The notes beneath the pieces are model-generated. The model searched no databases, had not been told where the DNA came from, and saw nothing but the letters and a program-made list of their open reading frames with translations. The position numbers and the translations under genes are program-made. This document shows positions 24,026 through 33,155 of a stretch of DNA of 64,000 bases, piece by piece. Each line of letters begins with the position of its first letter. The stretch's first letter is position 1. Source of the stretch: Actinomycetota bacterium (lineage in GTDB: Bacteria; Actinomycetota; Thermoleophilia; BMS3ABIN01); NCBI GenBank assembly GCA_023382335.1, contig JAMCPM010000006.1, positions 1-64,000 of the forward strand. Reading direction: 5' to 3'.

Positions 24026-25486
24026 TCAGGTCAGCTTTAGCGCCCGCGCCAGCTTCCATTCCCAGGGAAGCCCGTAGTAGCCGAACCTCACCCTGACCTT
24101 GCAGGCCAGCGTAAACAGGCTGTAAAGGGGCTTGAACTTGCTGCGCGCCACCTTCTCGCGGGCCAGCTGGTTGGGAAAGGCCCAGGGCAGGTAGAAGTCG
24201 GCGATCTGCTTCACCTTGATCTTCTGATTGCGCGTAATCCATGGCGTCTGCACGCTGCGGGCGTCAAAACCGGCCCAGTCCTCGAGCGTATCCGGCAGCT
24301 CGAAGCCCTTCTCGGTTCCCAGCCGCGTCAGGGCCGTGCCCGGATAAGGGGTGAAAAACAGCGTCGTCGTGCGCGTGTCGGCATAGATCTCCTTCAGCTG
24401 CTTCATGAAGTCGAGGGTAATGCGCATCTGCTCCCAGGTCTCCGTCGGGAACCCCAGGATGAAGACGAATGACGGCTGGATCTTGTGATCGCGGCAGCGG
24501 CGGGTCGCCTCAAGCACGTCCTTGGCCTCACTGCCCTTGTTGATAAGCTCGAGGATGGAATCGTCCCCGGACTCGGCGCCCATCATGAACTTGGTGCAGC
24601 CGGAGTCGCGGATCAGCTGCAGGTCCTCGTCGCTGAAGGCCATCACCTGCATCGGCCTGATGGTGGCGAACCACTCGAACTTCCGCGGCGATTCCAGGAA
24701 GCCCTTGCAGATCTCGCGCACGCGGCGCTTGGAAGCAAAAAAGTTGTTGTCATCGAAGTAGACCCGGTCGAGATCGTACTGCTCGACCAGTCCGGTCACC
24801 TCGGCGACCACCCGCTCGGCCGACAGCCCCTTCCACTTGCGCCCGTAAGCCTCGGGATTGGAACAGAAGCCGCAGGCATGAGGACAGCCGAAGCTCGATA
24901 CATAATTGATGGCGCGGCGGGTGTCGTCGTGGTGCACCCGGTTGAACTCGATGTATTTCTCGACGTCGATGAGATCGTACGGCATCGGCGGGAATTCGTC
25001 GAGATCGGCGACCTTGCGCTCGGAGTTCTGCACGATGCCGCCGTTGCGGCGAAAGACCAGGCCGTCGATGTCATCGAGCGGCTGGCCGTTTTGCAGGTGG
25101 CTGGCTATCTCCAGGCAGGTAACCTCGCCCTGACCGCGGGCCACGTAGTCGATCCGGGGGTCACGCGCCGTCTGATCGGCAAGCAGCGAGGGATGATATC
25201 CACCCCAGACCACCGGCTTTTCGGGGTATTTCGACTTTACCACCGCCGAGACCTTGAGGCCGTCGGCGATCTGATATCCGGTCATGGAACTGACGCCGAG
25301 AACATCAGCGTCGGCCATCTTCTCGAGCACCATGCGCTCGTAGTCGGGCTCGACGCGGGCGTCGACGACTTCGACTTCGATGCCTTCGCGGCGCAGCGGC
25401 GCCGCACAGGACAGGACGCTCAGGGGCGAGCTGACCTTGTGCCGGTTATTGACATTGGTTAAAGGAAAGAAAAAGACGAACTTCAT
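24026..25486 (-). CDS. B12-binding radical SAM protein, WGGYHPS group member 2
   Basis: 486 aa. VVWGGYHPSLLADQ (92-105) in the cobalamin domain, SSMTGYQI where DxHxxG is expected, radical-SAM cysteines 201, 205, 208 (CPHACGFC), DDNNFFASKRRVREICKGFLE and a GYYGLPWEWKL tail. The true start is ATG 25486, which shares ATGA with the upstream methyltransferase stop; the open frame upstream of it overlaps that gene and does not look like this family. It is probably coupled to the methyltransferase. Confidence 0.87.
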   Translation of the reverse strand: MKFVFFFPLTNVNNRHKVSSPLSVLSCAAPLRREGIEVEVVDARVEPDYERMVLEKMADADVLGVSSMTGYQIADGLKVSAVVKSKYPEKPVVWGGYHPSLLADQTARDPRIDYVARGQGEVTCLEIASHLQNGQPLDDIDGLVFRRNGGIVQNSERKVADLDEFPPMPYDLIDVEKYIEFNRVHHDDTRRAINYVSSFGCPHACGFCSNPEAYGRKWKGLSAERVVAEVTGLVEQYDLDRVYFDDNNFFASKRRVREICKGFLESPRKFEWFATIRPMQVMAFSDEDLQLIRDSGCTKFMMGAESGDDSILELINKGSEAKDVLEATRRCRDHKIQPSFVFILGFPTETWEQMRITLDFMKQLKEIYADTRTTTLFFTPYPGTALTRLGTEKGFELPDTLEDWAGFDARSVQTPWITRNQKIKVKQIADFYLPWAFPNQLAREKVARSKFKPLYSLFTLACKVRVRFGYYGLPWEWKLARALKLT

Positions 25487-26427
25487 GGACGTTGCTGCCC
25501 GCCGCCGGATTTTCTGCTGTAAGATTCGATCATGATGCCCTGGCCGAGTTTCGGTAATATTTTGGCCGCCGGGGCCACCACCGCCCGGCGCACGACCCGG
25601 TCGATCGCCGATGAGGGAAACACCTTGCCGCGCTTGTTCTCGATGCTGCGCTCGGTCACGTAAGCCGCCCCGTAGTGTAGCAGATCGGCCTGGGCGAAAC
25701 CATTGTTTTGCAGGAGTCTTTTTAACGTCTCGGGTGAAAAGTGCCATACATGCCGCGGCGCCTCGATGTTGAACCAGTACGGCCCGAAATAATGCGCTTC
25801 CCAGCTGCCGATGTTGTGTGTCTGCACCATCAGCAGGCCGCCGTCATTGAGATGTTCGGCGCAGCGCTGGAGGCAGGCATTGGGATCGTCGACGTCCTCG
25901 ATGACGCCCATCAGCACGATGCAGTCATACTTGCCGCCCCAGTCCACCTCGTGTTCGGCGCCGCCCTTGACGTCGAGGCCCAGCTCGTCGCGGGCATAGG
26001 CGGCAACCTTCTCGTGAAGTTCGATGCCGCTGACCTCCCAGCCGCGCCGCTGCATTCCCAGAAGGAAATAACCGTCGCCGCAGCCGACGTCCAGGAGCCT
26101 GCCGGGGCGTTGCCTGCGGTTGAGCTCGGCGATCTGCGGTGCGAAACGGGAGATCCGTTGCTCGGCCTGGGCGCGCTTGCGGCCCAGGGCCCAATCGAAC
26201 AGCGGATAGAGGTCGGAGAAGGCGTTGCGGCGCTCGTCGAAGGCCGGGCGCGGTGACATCCTCAAAGTACCGCAATCCGGGCAACGGACGATGCGGTACT
26301 GCTCGGGAGACCCCAGCAGCGTGTCCCTGACATTCCACATCGGGCGCTGCAGGGCGCTGCCGCACACGGCGCAGTCTACCTGGTGCTCCGCTTCCTCGAA
26401 GGTGTTGCCCGCTGGCGTATCGGACAT
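25483..26427 (-). CDS. Class I SAM methyltransferase with N-terminal zinc ribbon
   Basis: 314 aa. CAVCGSAL and CPDCGTLRMSPRP form the zinc ribbon, then LLDVGCGDGYFL is the SAM loop and VLMGVIEDVDDP the post-motif region. RHVWHFSPETL links it to the same group as the gene at 20334. The start is ATG 26427, three bases after the preceding stop; a further ATG 13 codons upstream would overlap it. It sits between two B12 radical-SAM genes and is likely part of the same modification step or series. Confidence 0.85.
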   Translation of the reverse strand: MSDTPAGNTFEEAEHQVDCAVCGSALQRPMWNVRDTLLGSPEQYRIVRCPDCGTLRMSPRPAFDERRNAFSDLYPLFDWALGRKRAQAEQRISRFAPQIAELNRRQRPGRLLDVGCGDGYFLLGMQRRGWEVSGIELHEKVAAYARDELGLDVKGGAEHEVDWGGKYDCIVLMGVIEDVDDPNACLQRCAEHLNDGGLLMVQTHNIGSWEAHYFGPYWFNIEAPRHVWHFSPETLKRLLQNNGFAQADLLHYGAAYVTERSIENKRGKVFPSSAIDRVVRRAVVAPAAKILPKLGQGIMIESYSRKSGGGQQRP

Positions 26428-26429
26428 CG

Positions 26430-27890
26430 CTACTTTCTCCCGGCGCGCCGCTTTTTCAGCTGCCACTCCAGAGGCGCGCGGAAGTCGCGATTGCCGACGC
26501 GCCAGGAAGCGAGCTTGTGCATGGCGCGGTAGGCGTATCCCTTGGGCCCGCCGGCGGCCATGCGGCGCTTGAGCTCAGGCCCCGGCGACGCGAAAGGCAT
26601 GTAGAAATCTATGATCATGTCAACTTTTTCCTTGTAGACCGGATCGACCCAGGGTGTGTGCAGCTCGGTGAGGTCGAAATCCGCCCATTCCTCGAGCGAC
26701 TGCGGCGGACGGAATCCCAGCCGCAGCGCTTCCTGGTACATGGGCGCTCCGGGATAGGGAGCGAAGAAAAATCCGTGGACCTCGAAATCCTCATTGATCG
26801 CCTTGATGCCTTCAATCATTCGCAGGGTCGCCTCGATGTCCTTCTCGGGCTCCCCGGGGAAGCCGAACATGGTCGTGAAGCGGGCGATGATGCCCAGGTC
26901 GTTGCAGATCCGGGAGACGTGCAGGGTGTCGTCGACGGTAGTCTGCTTGCCGATGCTCTCCAGCGCCTTCTGGGAACCGGACTCGGCGCCCAGCAGCAGG
27001 CGCCGGCAACCGGCGTCATAGACCAGCTGCCTCAGCTCCGCCGGGAAATCGATGAACTGCTTGGTGCGCACGTCGGCCGCCCATTTCAGGTCGATGCCGC
27101 GCTCGATGATGCCCTCGCATATGGCTCTTACCCGCTTCTTGCTGACGAAGAAGTTCGTATCGGCGAAATCGATGGCGTTGACGCCGTAATCCCTTGCCAG
27201 GATCTCGAGGTCGTCGACGACGCGCTCGGGCGAGAAGCCCACCCAGCCGCGGCCGTACATGGCGGTCTCGGCGCAGAAACCGCAACCGAAGGGACAGCCC
27301 TGCGATGAGAAATATTTCATCGTGAGGCTGCCCAGGTCGGGCACCATGTACTTCTCCATGTCGAGGATATCGTAGGGAGTCGAGGGGAACTGGTCGATGT
27401 CGATAAGCTTCGGATGCCCGGTGATCACGGGTTTGCCGTCGCGTTTATAGCACAGACCGGGTATTCCCTCAAGGGACTCGCCGGCCAGCAGACGCTGCGC
27501 CAGCTGCGTCGCCGAAAGCTGCCCCTGGCCGCGGATGACATAGTCGATGTAACTCTCGGAAAGAGTCTCCTCGGGAAGCATGCTGGCGTGATAGCCGCCC
27601 CAGACGACCGGGATGTCAGGATAAGCGTCCTTGACCGCCCGCGAAATGTTGACCGCGTCGTGGATCTGCCAGCCGGTCATGACCGACAGGCCGACGTACA
27701 GCGAGCCGCGAGCCGCTGAGAGGATACGCGGCAGGTGCGGATGAATGACACGGCCGTCGACCAGCTCCACCTGCACTCCGGCGGCTTTCAGAGGTGCCGC
27801 CAGCGCCTGGAGCGGCAAAGGCGCCCAGACGTTACTCTCGCGCCTCAGGCGCGGCATTATCAGTGTTACCTTGTTCGCTTGTTCACCCAA
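26430..27890 (-). CDS. B12-binding radical SAM protein, WGGYHPS group member 3
   Basis: 486 aa. VVWGGYHASMLPEE (95-108) and SVMTGWQI in the cobalamin domain; CPFGCGFC (Cys 199, 203, 206); DTNFFVSKKRVRAICEGIIE; C-terminal APLEWQLKKRR tail, the most divergent of the group there. The start is TTG 27890 with GGGG seven bases upstream. It reads toward, and nearly abuts, the methyltransferase gene at 25483-26427. Confidence 0.86.
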   Translation of the reverse strand: MGEQANKVTLIMPRLRRESNVWAPLPLQALAAPLKAAGVQVELVDGRVIHPHLPRILSAARGSLYVGLSVMTGWQIHDAVNISRAVKDAYPDIPVVWGGYHASMLPEETLSESYIDYVIRGQGQLSATQLAQRLLAGESLEGIPGLCYKRDGKPVITGHPKLIDIDQFPSTPYDILDMEKYMVPDLGSLTMKYFSSQGCPFGCGFCAETAMYGRGWVGFSPERVVDDLEILARDYGVNAIDFADTNFFVSKKRVRAICEGIIERGIDLKWAADVRTKQFIDFPAELRQLVYDAGCRRLLLGAESGSQKALESIGKQTTVDDTLHVSRICNDLGIIARFTTMFGFPGEPEKDIEATLRMIEGIKAINEDFEVHGFFFAPYPGAPMYQEALRLGFRPPQSLEEWADFDLTELHTPWVDPVYKEKVDMIIDFYMPFASPGPELKRRMAAGGPKGYAYRAMHKLASWRVGNRDFRAPLEWQLKKRRAGRK

Positions 27891-27953
27891 CCCTTTACCC
27901 CGAGTACGGCAAATTGCGGTTGAAAAAGTCTGTCGGCCCCGGCTCTCGCCGGA

Positions 27954-29975
27954 TTATCGGCCGCCGGTCAGAAAACTCAGGCGTTCCGGGACGTCGCCCG
28001 GCTCCATCATGCTGGCGACGTCCTCGCCGCTCACCTTTCCCGCGACGATGGCGATGCTGCGGCAATAACTGTTATTGCCGAATTCATCGAAATGCCAGCG
28101 CTTGGAGATGCGGATGGTCGGCTGTCCGTCTATCGGCTCGACATTGGGAAAAGTGATGTGTTTCACCTCTCCTCCATCAATTCTATACCACAGGTGTACG
28201 CCGGCGGGCAAATCGCCGTTGGCGCTGTATAGCTGGGCCGCCACGTAACGGATCACCGAGCCCGGATGCACAGGCTCCAGCGGCAGCGAGGAAATCTCTC
28301 CCTGGCCGGTCTGACTCCCCGTCTTTATCACTATTACCTTGGAGAATTCGTCACCTACCGCCGGCAGATAGCGGGTGGAGAACGCCAGCTGCGTCTCCCG
28401 GCTGGGGTCACCGATCTCGAAATAGGAAGCCGGCCGGTAAGGAGCATCGTTGGAGAAGTCGAACTCAGCCTCGCCGGTGACCCAGAAATCTACGGTGGGA
28501 TCGAAGCCCAGCCTGGTGTTGCTGATACTGACGTCGAGGCTGGGTCTCAGCGAACGCGAGGCGTTCGACCAGCCGGTGTCTTCCCCCTCTTCCAGCGGTG
28601 GCCTCCCGGGAACGCCTTCGCGCCCTTCGTCGATGAAATATCCGTCAGAGGCGTTTACCTCGAAGAAGCGGTCTTCCCCGTAGGTATTGACCCCGCGGTA
28701 GACCCTGTACTTGACGGCGCCGACGTCCTTCTCCCATTGGAGCAGGGAAATGCGTTGGTTGAAGTTGGTCCTCACCCGGGCTTCGGCCGACGGCGGGCTC
28801 TCCTTGCCCTGGGCGTCCACCGACGTCACCCGGTAATAATAGGTGTCATTAGCTTCGAGCATCGAACCGGCCAGCCTCAATTTCAGCGGCCAAGAATCGG
28901 GAGTAATGCCAACACCGGCCACGATCAGGAGCAGGAAGGTGACCGGCGGCAGCGCCATCAGGGGCAGCAGCATCAGACCCAGTTTCCGGCGCCAGGCGCC
29001 GATGCCGAAGCTGAGGGCGGCGCCGGCGCCGAAGACAGCCGTGGAGGCCCAGAGGATCGAAGCCCTCTTGGTTCCGGAATCGTAGAGCTCGCCGTGGAAG
29101 ACCTGGGGCGTGGCCGCCCGCACCCACATGCAGTTCTCGGAGTCGCCATCGAAATACGGTGTGAAGAAATCCTTGGCCTCGGACTGGAAGGCGTCGAGAT
29201 TGGCCACGCCCTTGAAGCCGTCACTGACGACCTCGACCGTGTAGGACGCGGTCCCCGGGGGCAGCCGGTAGATAAAACCGCCATCGCGCACCCAGCCGGA
29301 CGCGGCCGGGTCGACGGGGCCGTCCTGGAATCCCAGCTGTGCTCCGCCGGCGTCAAAGGCCACCAGGCGCACCGTGAGAGCGCCGCCGGCGTAAGAAGTG
29401 ACCTGATGGTCGAAGGAGAGCGTCCGCGGAGCCTGGAAGGTGCCCAGCGCGATCGGGTCGTAAGCCTGGTCGGCGGCCACCGGCATGCGCTCGGCCAGCC
29501 TGGCCACTACCCCCGAGGTCCCCTGCGGGGCCACGCGCAGTGACTTTTTACCGTGGCTGGCGGTGGCGGCGTCGAGGGCCGTTCCCGCTCCCAGCACCCA
29601 GCCCTTGCCCTCGAAGCTGGGGTCGACGATCTCGTTGACGCCGCCCTTGTAGACAGCCATGCCCTGCTTCCCGTCAAAATGGACCGCGCCCTCTGTCTCC
29701 AGGGCATCGAAGTAGATACGTTTGCCGCGGCTGAACAGTTCCTGGTTCTGAAAGTCCGCCAGCAGCTTGATGTCGCGGGAGGTGAGGGGCGCATCCCTGC
29801 CGTTGTTGCCGGTGTAGATGCTGGGCGAGCCGGCCGAATCACCGCAGCCGGCGGCGGCCAGCATGGCAGCCAGGATCAAGGCAAGCGCCGCCGCTGTGAA
29901 GATGATGGTCGATGAGCTTTTGAAACGTGAAATGATGCCCGCCCCTGTTCCACGCAGTTTGCCCGCCCCATTCAA
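27954..29975 (-). CDS. Lipoprotein with central membrane hairpin and fibronectin-like domain, function unknown
   Basis: 673 aa from TTG 29975 (GAGGG nine bases upstream). The signal peptide ends in LAAAGC with the lipidated Cys at 44. Residues about 115-270 look like a carbohydrate-binding jelly roll (VDPSFEGKGW opening). Two membrane helices follow at about 305-326 and 334-356, then a fibronectin-III-like segment (TYYYRVTSVDAQGKESPPS) near 367-470, and a C-terminal beta-rich region. A lipid anchor plus an internal membrane hairpin is uncommon. It lies among B12 radical-SAM genes; it could present or receive the glycan at the cell surface. Confidence 0.65.
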   Translation of the reverse strand: MNGAGKLRGTGAGIISRFKSSSTIIFTAAALALILAAMLAAAGCGDSAGSPSIYTGNNGRDAPLTSRDIKLLADFQNQELFSRGKRIYFDALETEGAVHFDGKQGMAVYKGGVNEIVDPSFEGKGWVLGAGTALDAATASHGKKSLRVAPQGTSGVVARLAERMPVAADQAYDPIALGTFQAPRTLSFDHQVTSYAGGALTVRLVAFDAGGAQLGFQDGPVDPAASGWVRDGGFIYRLPPGTASYTVEVVSDGFKGVANLDAFQSEAKDFFTPYFDGDSENCMWVRAATPQVFHGELYDSGTKRASILWASTAVFGAGAALSFGIGAWRRKLGLMLLPLMALPPVTFLLLIVAGVGITPDSWPLKLRLAGSMLEANDTYYYRVTSVDAQGKESPPSAEARVRTNFNQRISLLQWEKDVGAVKYRVYRGVNTYGEDRFFEVNASDGYFIDEGREGVPGRPPLEEGEDTGWSNASRSLRPSLDVSISNTRLGFDPTVDFWVTGEAEFDFSNDAPYRPASYFEIGDPSRETQLAFSTRYLPAVGDEFSKVIVIKTGSQTGQGEISSLPLEPVHPGSVIRYVAAQLYSANGDLPAGVHLWYRIDGGEVKHITFPNVEPIDGQPTIRISKRWHFDEFGNNSYCRSIAIVAGKVSGEDVASMMEPGDVPERLSFLTGGR

Positions 29976-30004
29976 AGGGGATGCTGCCCTCGCGCGACGC
30001 CTGG

Positions 30005-31549
30005 CTAGTAGCCGCGCAAGGCGTCGATCTGCGAACCGAATTTCCGGAACCGGTTCATCCTCGCCAGCCTCTGTATCAGGCGCCATTCAAAAGGCAGGCC
30101 GTACCAGCCGAACCGGCACCGCGCCGCCGCCATCCAGTGAAGCGGATACAGAAGCGGCTTCCACTTGAGCTGCTCGAGCCTCTTGCGCAAGAGGTGATTC
30201 GGATACGCAAAAGGAAAATAAAAACTGTTGCACCGCTCGACCAGGTCCTTTTCCGCCGGGGTGATCCACGTCGTCTGCACGCTGGTCGATTCCCAGTCGG
30301 CCCAGTCCTCGGTCTTCTCGGGCATTTTCAGATTAAGCTTGACCGCCATATCGTAGATGGGCGTGCCCGGATAAGGCGTCACGTAGAAAGTAACCGTGAT
30401 CACCTCGGGGTGCGATTTGCGCATCCTCTGGATCAGCCTCAGCGTCTGGCGGATCTCATCCTCGGATTCATCGAGTTCCTTGGGGAAGCCAACCATGAAA
30501 GCGTAGCAACCCTGGATGCCTGCCTGCTCCAGTATCTGGTTGGAGCGGATGGCCTTCTCCGGTGACGTGCGCTTGTCGATCATGTCGAGGATCGTTTGGG
30601 AGCCCGATTCGACGCCGATGCCGATCTGCGAGCAGCCGGACTCGCTCATCAGGCGCGACAGCTCCGGCGAGATCCTCACCACCTGGTCGGCTCTGGCGGC
30701 GGCGCTCCAGGTTATGCGGATGCCTCGCTCGAGGAACATGCGGCACATTGCCTCGACCCGTTTGCGGTCGACGAAGAAATTGGGATCGGAGAAAGTGACG
30801 TGGATGAGATGGTGTTTCCTGTACAAAGCTTCGACTTCATCAACGACATGCTCGGCGCTGCGGCCGCTCCACTTGCCGAAGACCTTGGGCTCGACGCAGA
30901 AGGTGCACTTGAAGGGACAGCCCTGGCTGGAGATGAACTGCAGGGCGCGCCTGCCGCCGTTCAGGCGGAAGAAGCGGTCGATGTCCAGCAGCTCGTAGGG
31001 GGCCGGCGGAAAGCTGTCGACGTTGTCCATGGGCCGGTCGGGGTTGCTGACGACCTCTCCGGTAGCGTCGCGGAAGGTGACGCCGGCGACGCCGCTGAAA
31101 TCGGCGCCCGCCTCCAGCCGCGAGATTATCTCCTGGAAGCTGCGCTCGCCCTGGCCCCGGACGACAGCGTCGACGTAAGGCTCGGCGGCGCACTGTTCGG
31201 GCAGCAGCGACGGATGGTAGCCGCCCCAGACGATCGGCATGTCCGGCCAGCGGTCCTTGATCATGCGGGAAAATTTGATGGCTCGTTGCAGCTGGAAACC
31301 GGTGATGGTGCTGACGCCGACGCAGATGGCCCCATCAGCCGCCTTGAGGATATCGCCCTCGGGATCGTCGCGCAGGCGTTCGTCGATGAGGATGACCTCG
31401 TAGCCGTCGGCATGCAGGGGCGCCGCCACCGCCAGGATGGAAAGCGGTATCTCAAGCGAGTAGCCGCTGCCCTCCAGGGGTTCGGGGAAGAGAAGGACGA
31501 TCTTCGGTTTTTGCCGCGGGCTCACCCGTCCGGGCGATGAATTGTTCAA
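30005..31549 (-). CDS. B12-binding radical SAM protein, WGGYHPS group member 4
   Basis: 514 aa. IVWGGYHPSLLPEQ (106-119), STITGFQL in place of DxHxxG, CPFKCTFC (Cys 211, 215, 218), SDPNFFVDRKRVEAMC and a GWYGLPFEWRL tail. The start is taken as TTG 31549, three bases after the upstream stop but with no ribosome site; GTG 31525 after GGACGG is an alternative. It is closest in layout to member 1 at 22397. Confidence 0.86.
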   Translation of the reverse strand: MNNSSPGRVSPRQKPKIVLLFPEPLEGSGYSLEIPLSILAVAAPLHADGYEVILIDERLRDDPEGDILKAADGAICVGVSTITGFQLQRAIKFSRMIKDRWPDMPIVWGGYHPSLLPEQCAAEPYVDAVVRGQGERSFQEIISRLEAGADFSGVAGVTFRDATGEVVSNPDRPMDNVDSFPPAPYELLDIDRFFRLNGGRRALQFISSQGCPFKCTFCVEPKVFGKWSGRSAEHVVDEVEALYRKHHLIHVTFSDPNFFVDRKRVEAMCRMFLERGIRITWSAAARADQVVRISPELSRLMSESGCSQIGIGVESGSQTILDMIDKRTSPEKAIRSNQILEQAGIQGCYAFMVGFPKELDESEDEIRQTLRLIQRMRKSHPEVITVTFYVTPYPGTPIYDMAVKLNLKMPEKTEDWADWESTSVQTTWITPAEKDLVERCNSFYFPFAYPNHLLRKRLEQLKWKPLLYPLHWMAAARCRFGWYGLPFEWRLIQRLARMNRFRKFGSQIDALRGY

Positions 31550-31552
31550 AGG

Positions 31553-33049
31553 TTAGCTTTGTTGACTTGGATGGGCTCCGGCGGGGACTGCTTCCTCGCC
31601 GGGTTTTCTAAGACCAGTATACCGGGGCCCATCCGGGTTAGCCAGCAGCCTTGCCGCCCTTGAAGCTATCCTGCCGCTCTTGCGCGCGGCCTTCCAGGCC
31701 TTGAACGCCAACGGATTCTTTTCCATGAAACGCATCAGCGGCCACCAGCGGCGGTCCCTTTTGGCGAAGGTCAGCATCAGCTCCCGCAGCCGGATCAGAT
31801 AATCGCTGGGGAGGTCCGGCTGGTTGAGCACCGAGCCTTTCCAGATCTCCGTCAACCGCTCGTGGTCGCGGTTGAGTAGCCCCTCCTTCAGGCAGTAATC
31901 ATAAAACGGCGTTCCCTGGAAGGGATAAAAGATCGTTATCTGGAAGATGTCGGGCTGGATCAGGTTGATGAACTCGGTGGTGTCCTGGATCTTGGCCCTG
32001 TCTTCCTTGGGCAGTCCGATCATGACGAAGGCAAAAGTCTTGATGTTGTAGCGCCGGGCGATCGTCACCGCGTCGATGACTTCCTGCTGCCGGGTCTTGC
32101 GATTGAGCATCTCGCGCCGGTACTGCTCGTTGCCCGACTCCAGCCCAAAGGATACGGTGTTGGCGCCGGCCTTCGCCAGCAGTGACATCATCTCGTCGTT
32201 CACGGTCTCCGGGCGGGTGCTGAAGGAGAACGGCAGCCCGATGCCCTCATAGAGCTTGCAGAACTCGCGGATGCGCTTGCGGTTGAGGATGAAGGTCTCG
32301 TCGGTGAAGCGGATATAGTCGACGCCCCTGTCCCTGACGATCTTGTTGACTTCGGCGATGATGCGGGACGCCGATTTTTCCCGGTGGTAGTTGCCCTTGC
32401 CACGATAGATCTCCTGCATCACCGGGGTCATGCAGTAAGGGCATGAATACGGGCAGCCGCGTGAGGTCTCGAGGTCGCCGAAGGTGACTGCCCCCGGGGA
32501 GAAGACCTGGTGGTAGTGCTCGCGGAAGTGCCGCTCGTCCCAGATGTCCCAGTTGGGAAGAGCAAGGCTGTCGAGATCGGCGATGAGGTCGCGCACGTCG
32601 TTGCGATGGATCCGGCCGTCGCGCTTGACCCAGAGATTAGGCATGGTAGTCAGGTCGGCCCCGGATTCGAGCCGCTCGATCAGGTCGATGATCGCCTCTT
32701 CGCCCTCACCGCGAACCAGCATGTCCACGCTCTCGTGGGCGATGACTTCTTCGGGGGCGATGGTGGCGTGGGGCCCGCCGACGACGACGGGAACGCTGAC
32801 CGGCTGGGCCTGCAGTATCTGCTTGGCGGTATCCCACTCGGTGCTGCGGCAGGAGACGCCGACGAGGTCCGGCTGATAATCCGCGAGCGCCTTGCGGTAG
32901 GCGGCCGGGACATCACTGTCGTCAAGGAAGGTGATGTCGAAAATGCGGGAGTCATGTCCGTCCCGGGCCAGTGTCCCCGCCAGGGAACTGAGTCCAACCT
33001 GAGGCGAACGCGAACGCGCCACGTTCGGGTATATGAACAGGACCTTCAC
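31553..33049 (-). CDS. B12-binding radical SAM protein, classical type
   Basis: 498 aa. A cobalamin-domain protein with VVVGGPHATIAPEE (88-101) rather than WGGYHPS, CPYSCPYC (Cys 199, 203, 206), RFTDETFILNRKRI and FGLESGNEQYRR. It resembles the common BchE/HpnJ-like architecture and lacks the LPFEW tail of its neighbours. The start is GTG 33049 with GAGGGGGAG five bases upstream, an excellent site. A gap of about 100 bases precedes it and may hold its promoter (TTATAT near 33080), but no strong -35 is visible. Confidence 0.87.
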   Translation of the reverse strand: MKVLFIYPNVARSRSPQVGLSSLAGTLARDGHDSRIFDITFLDDSDVPAAYRKALADYQPDLVGVSCRSTEWDTAKQILQAQPVSVPVVVGGPHATIAPEEVIAHESVDMLVRGEGEEAIIDLIERLESGADLTTMPNLWVKRDGRIHRNDVRDLIADLDSLALPNWDIWDERHFREHYHQVFSPGAVTFGDLETSRGCPYSCPYCMTPVMQEIYRGKGNYHREKSASRIIAEVNKIVRDRGVDYIRFTDETFILNRKRIREFCKLYEGIGLPFSFSTRPETVNDEMMSLLAKAGANTVSFGLESGNEQYRREMLNRKTRQQEVIDAVTIARRYNIKTFAFVMIGLPKEDRAKIQDTTEFINLIQPDIFQITIFYPFQGTPFYDYCLKEGLLNRDHERLTEIWKGSVLNQPDLPSDYLIRLRELMLTFAKRDRRWWPLMRFMEKNPLAFKAWKAARKSGRIASRAARLLANPDGPRYTGLRKPGEEAVPAGAHPSQQS

Positions 33050-33155
33050 GCTCTCCCCCTCAAGATGATCTGCTGCCTCCTATATAAGTTCGCTTATCAC
33101 CGTAAAAACCTTCCCGGATCAGAGAATCTTACCCTCGGCCCGGTAAAATATAACA

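Noticed and set aside
25487-25747. N-terminal extension of radical-SAM member 2
   Set aside because: It overlaps the methyltransferase gene, is rich in Arg/Gly, and has no resemblance to the family. ATG 25486 shares ATGA with the upstream stop.
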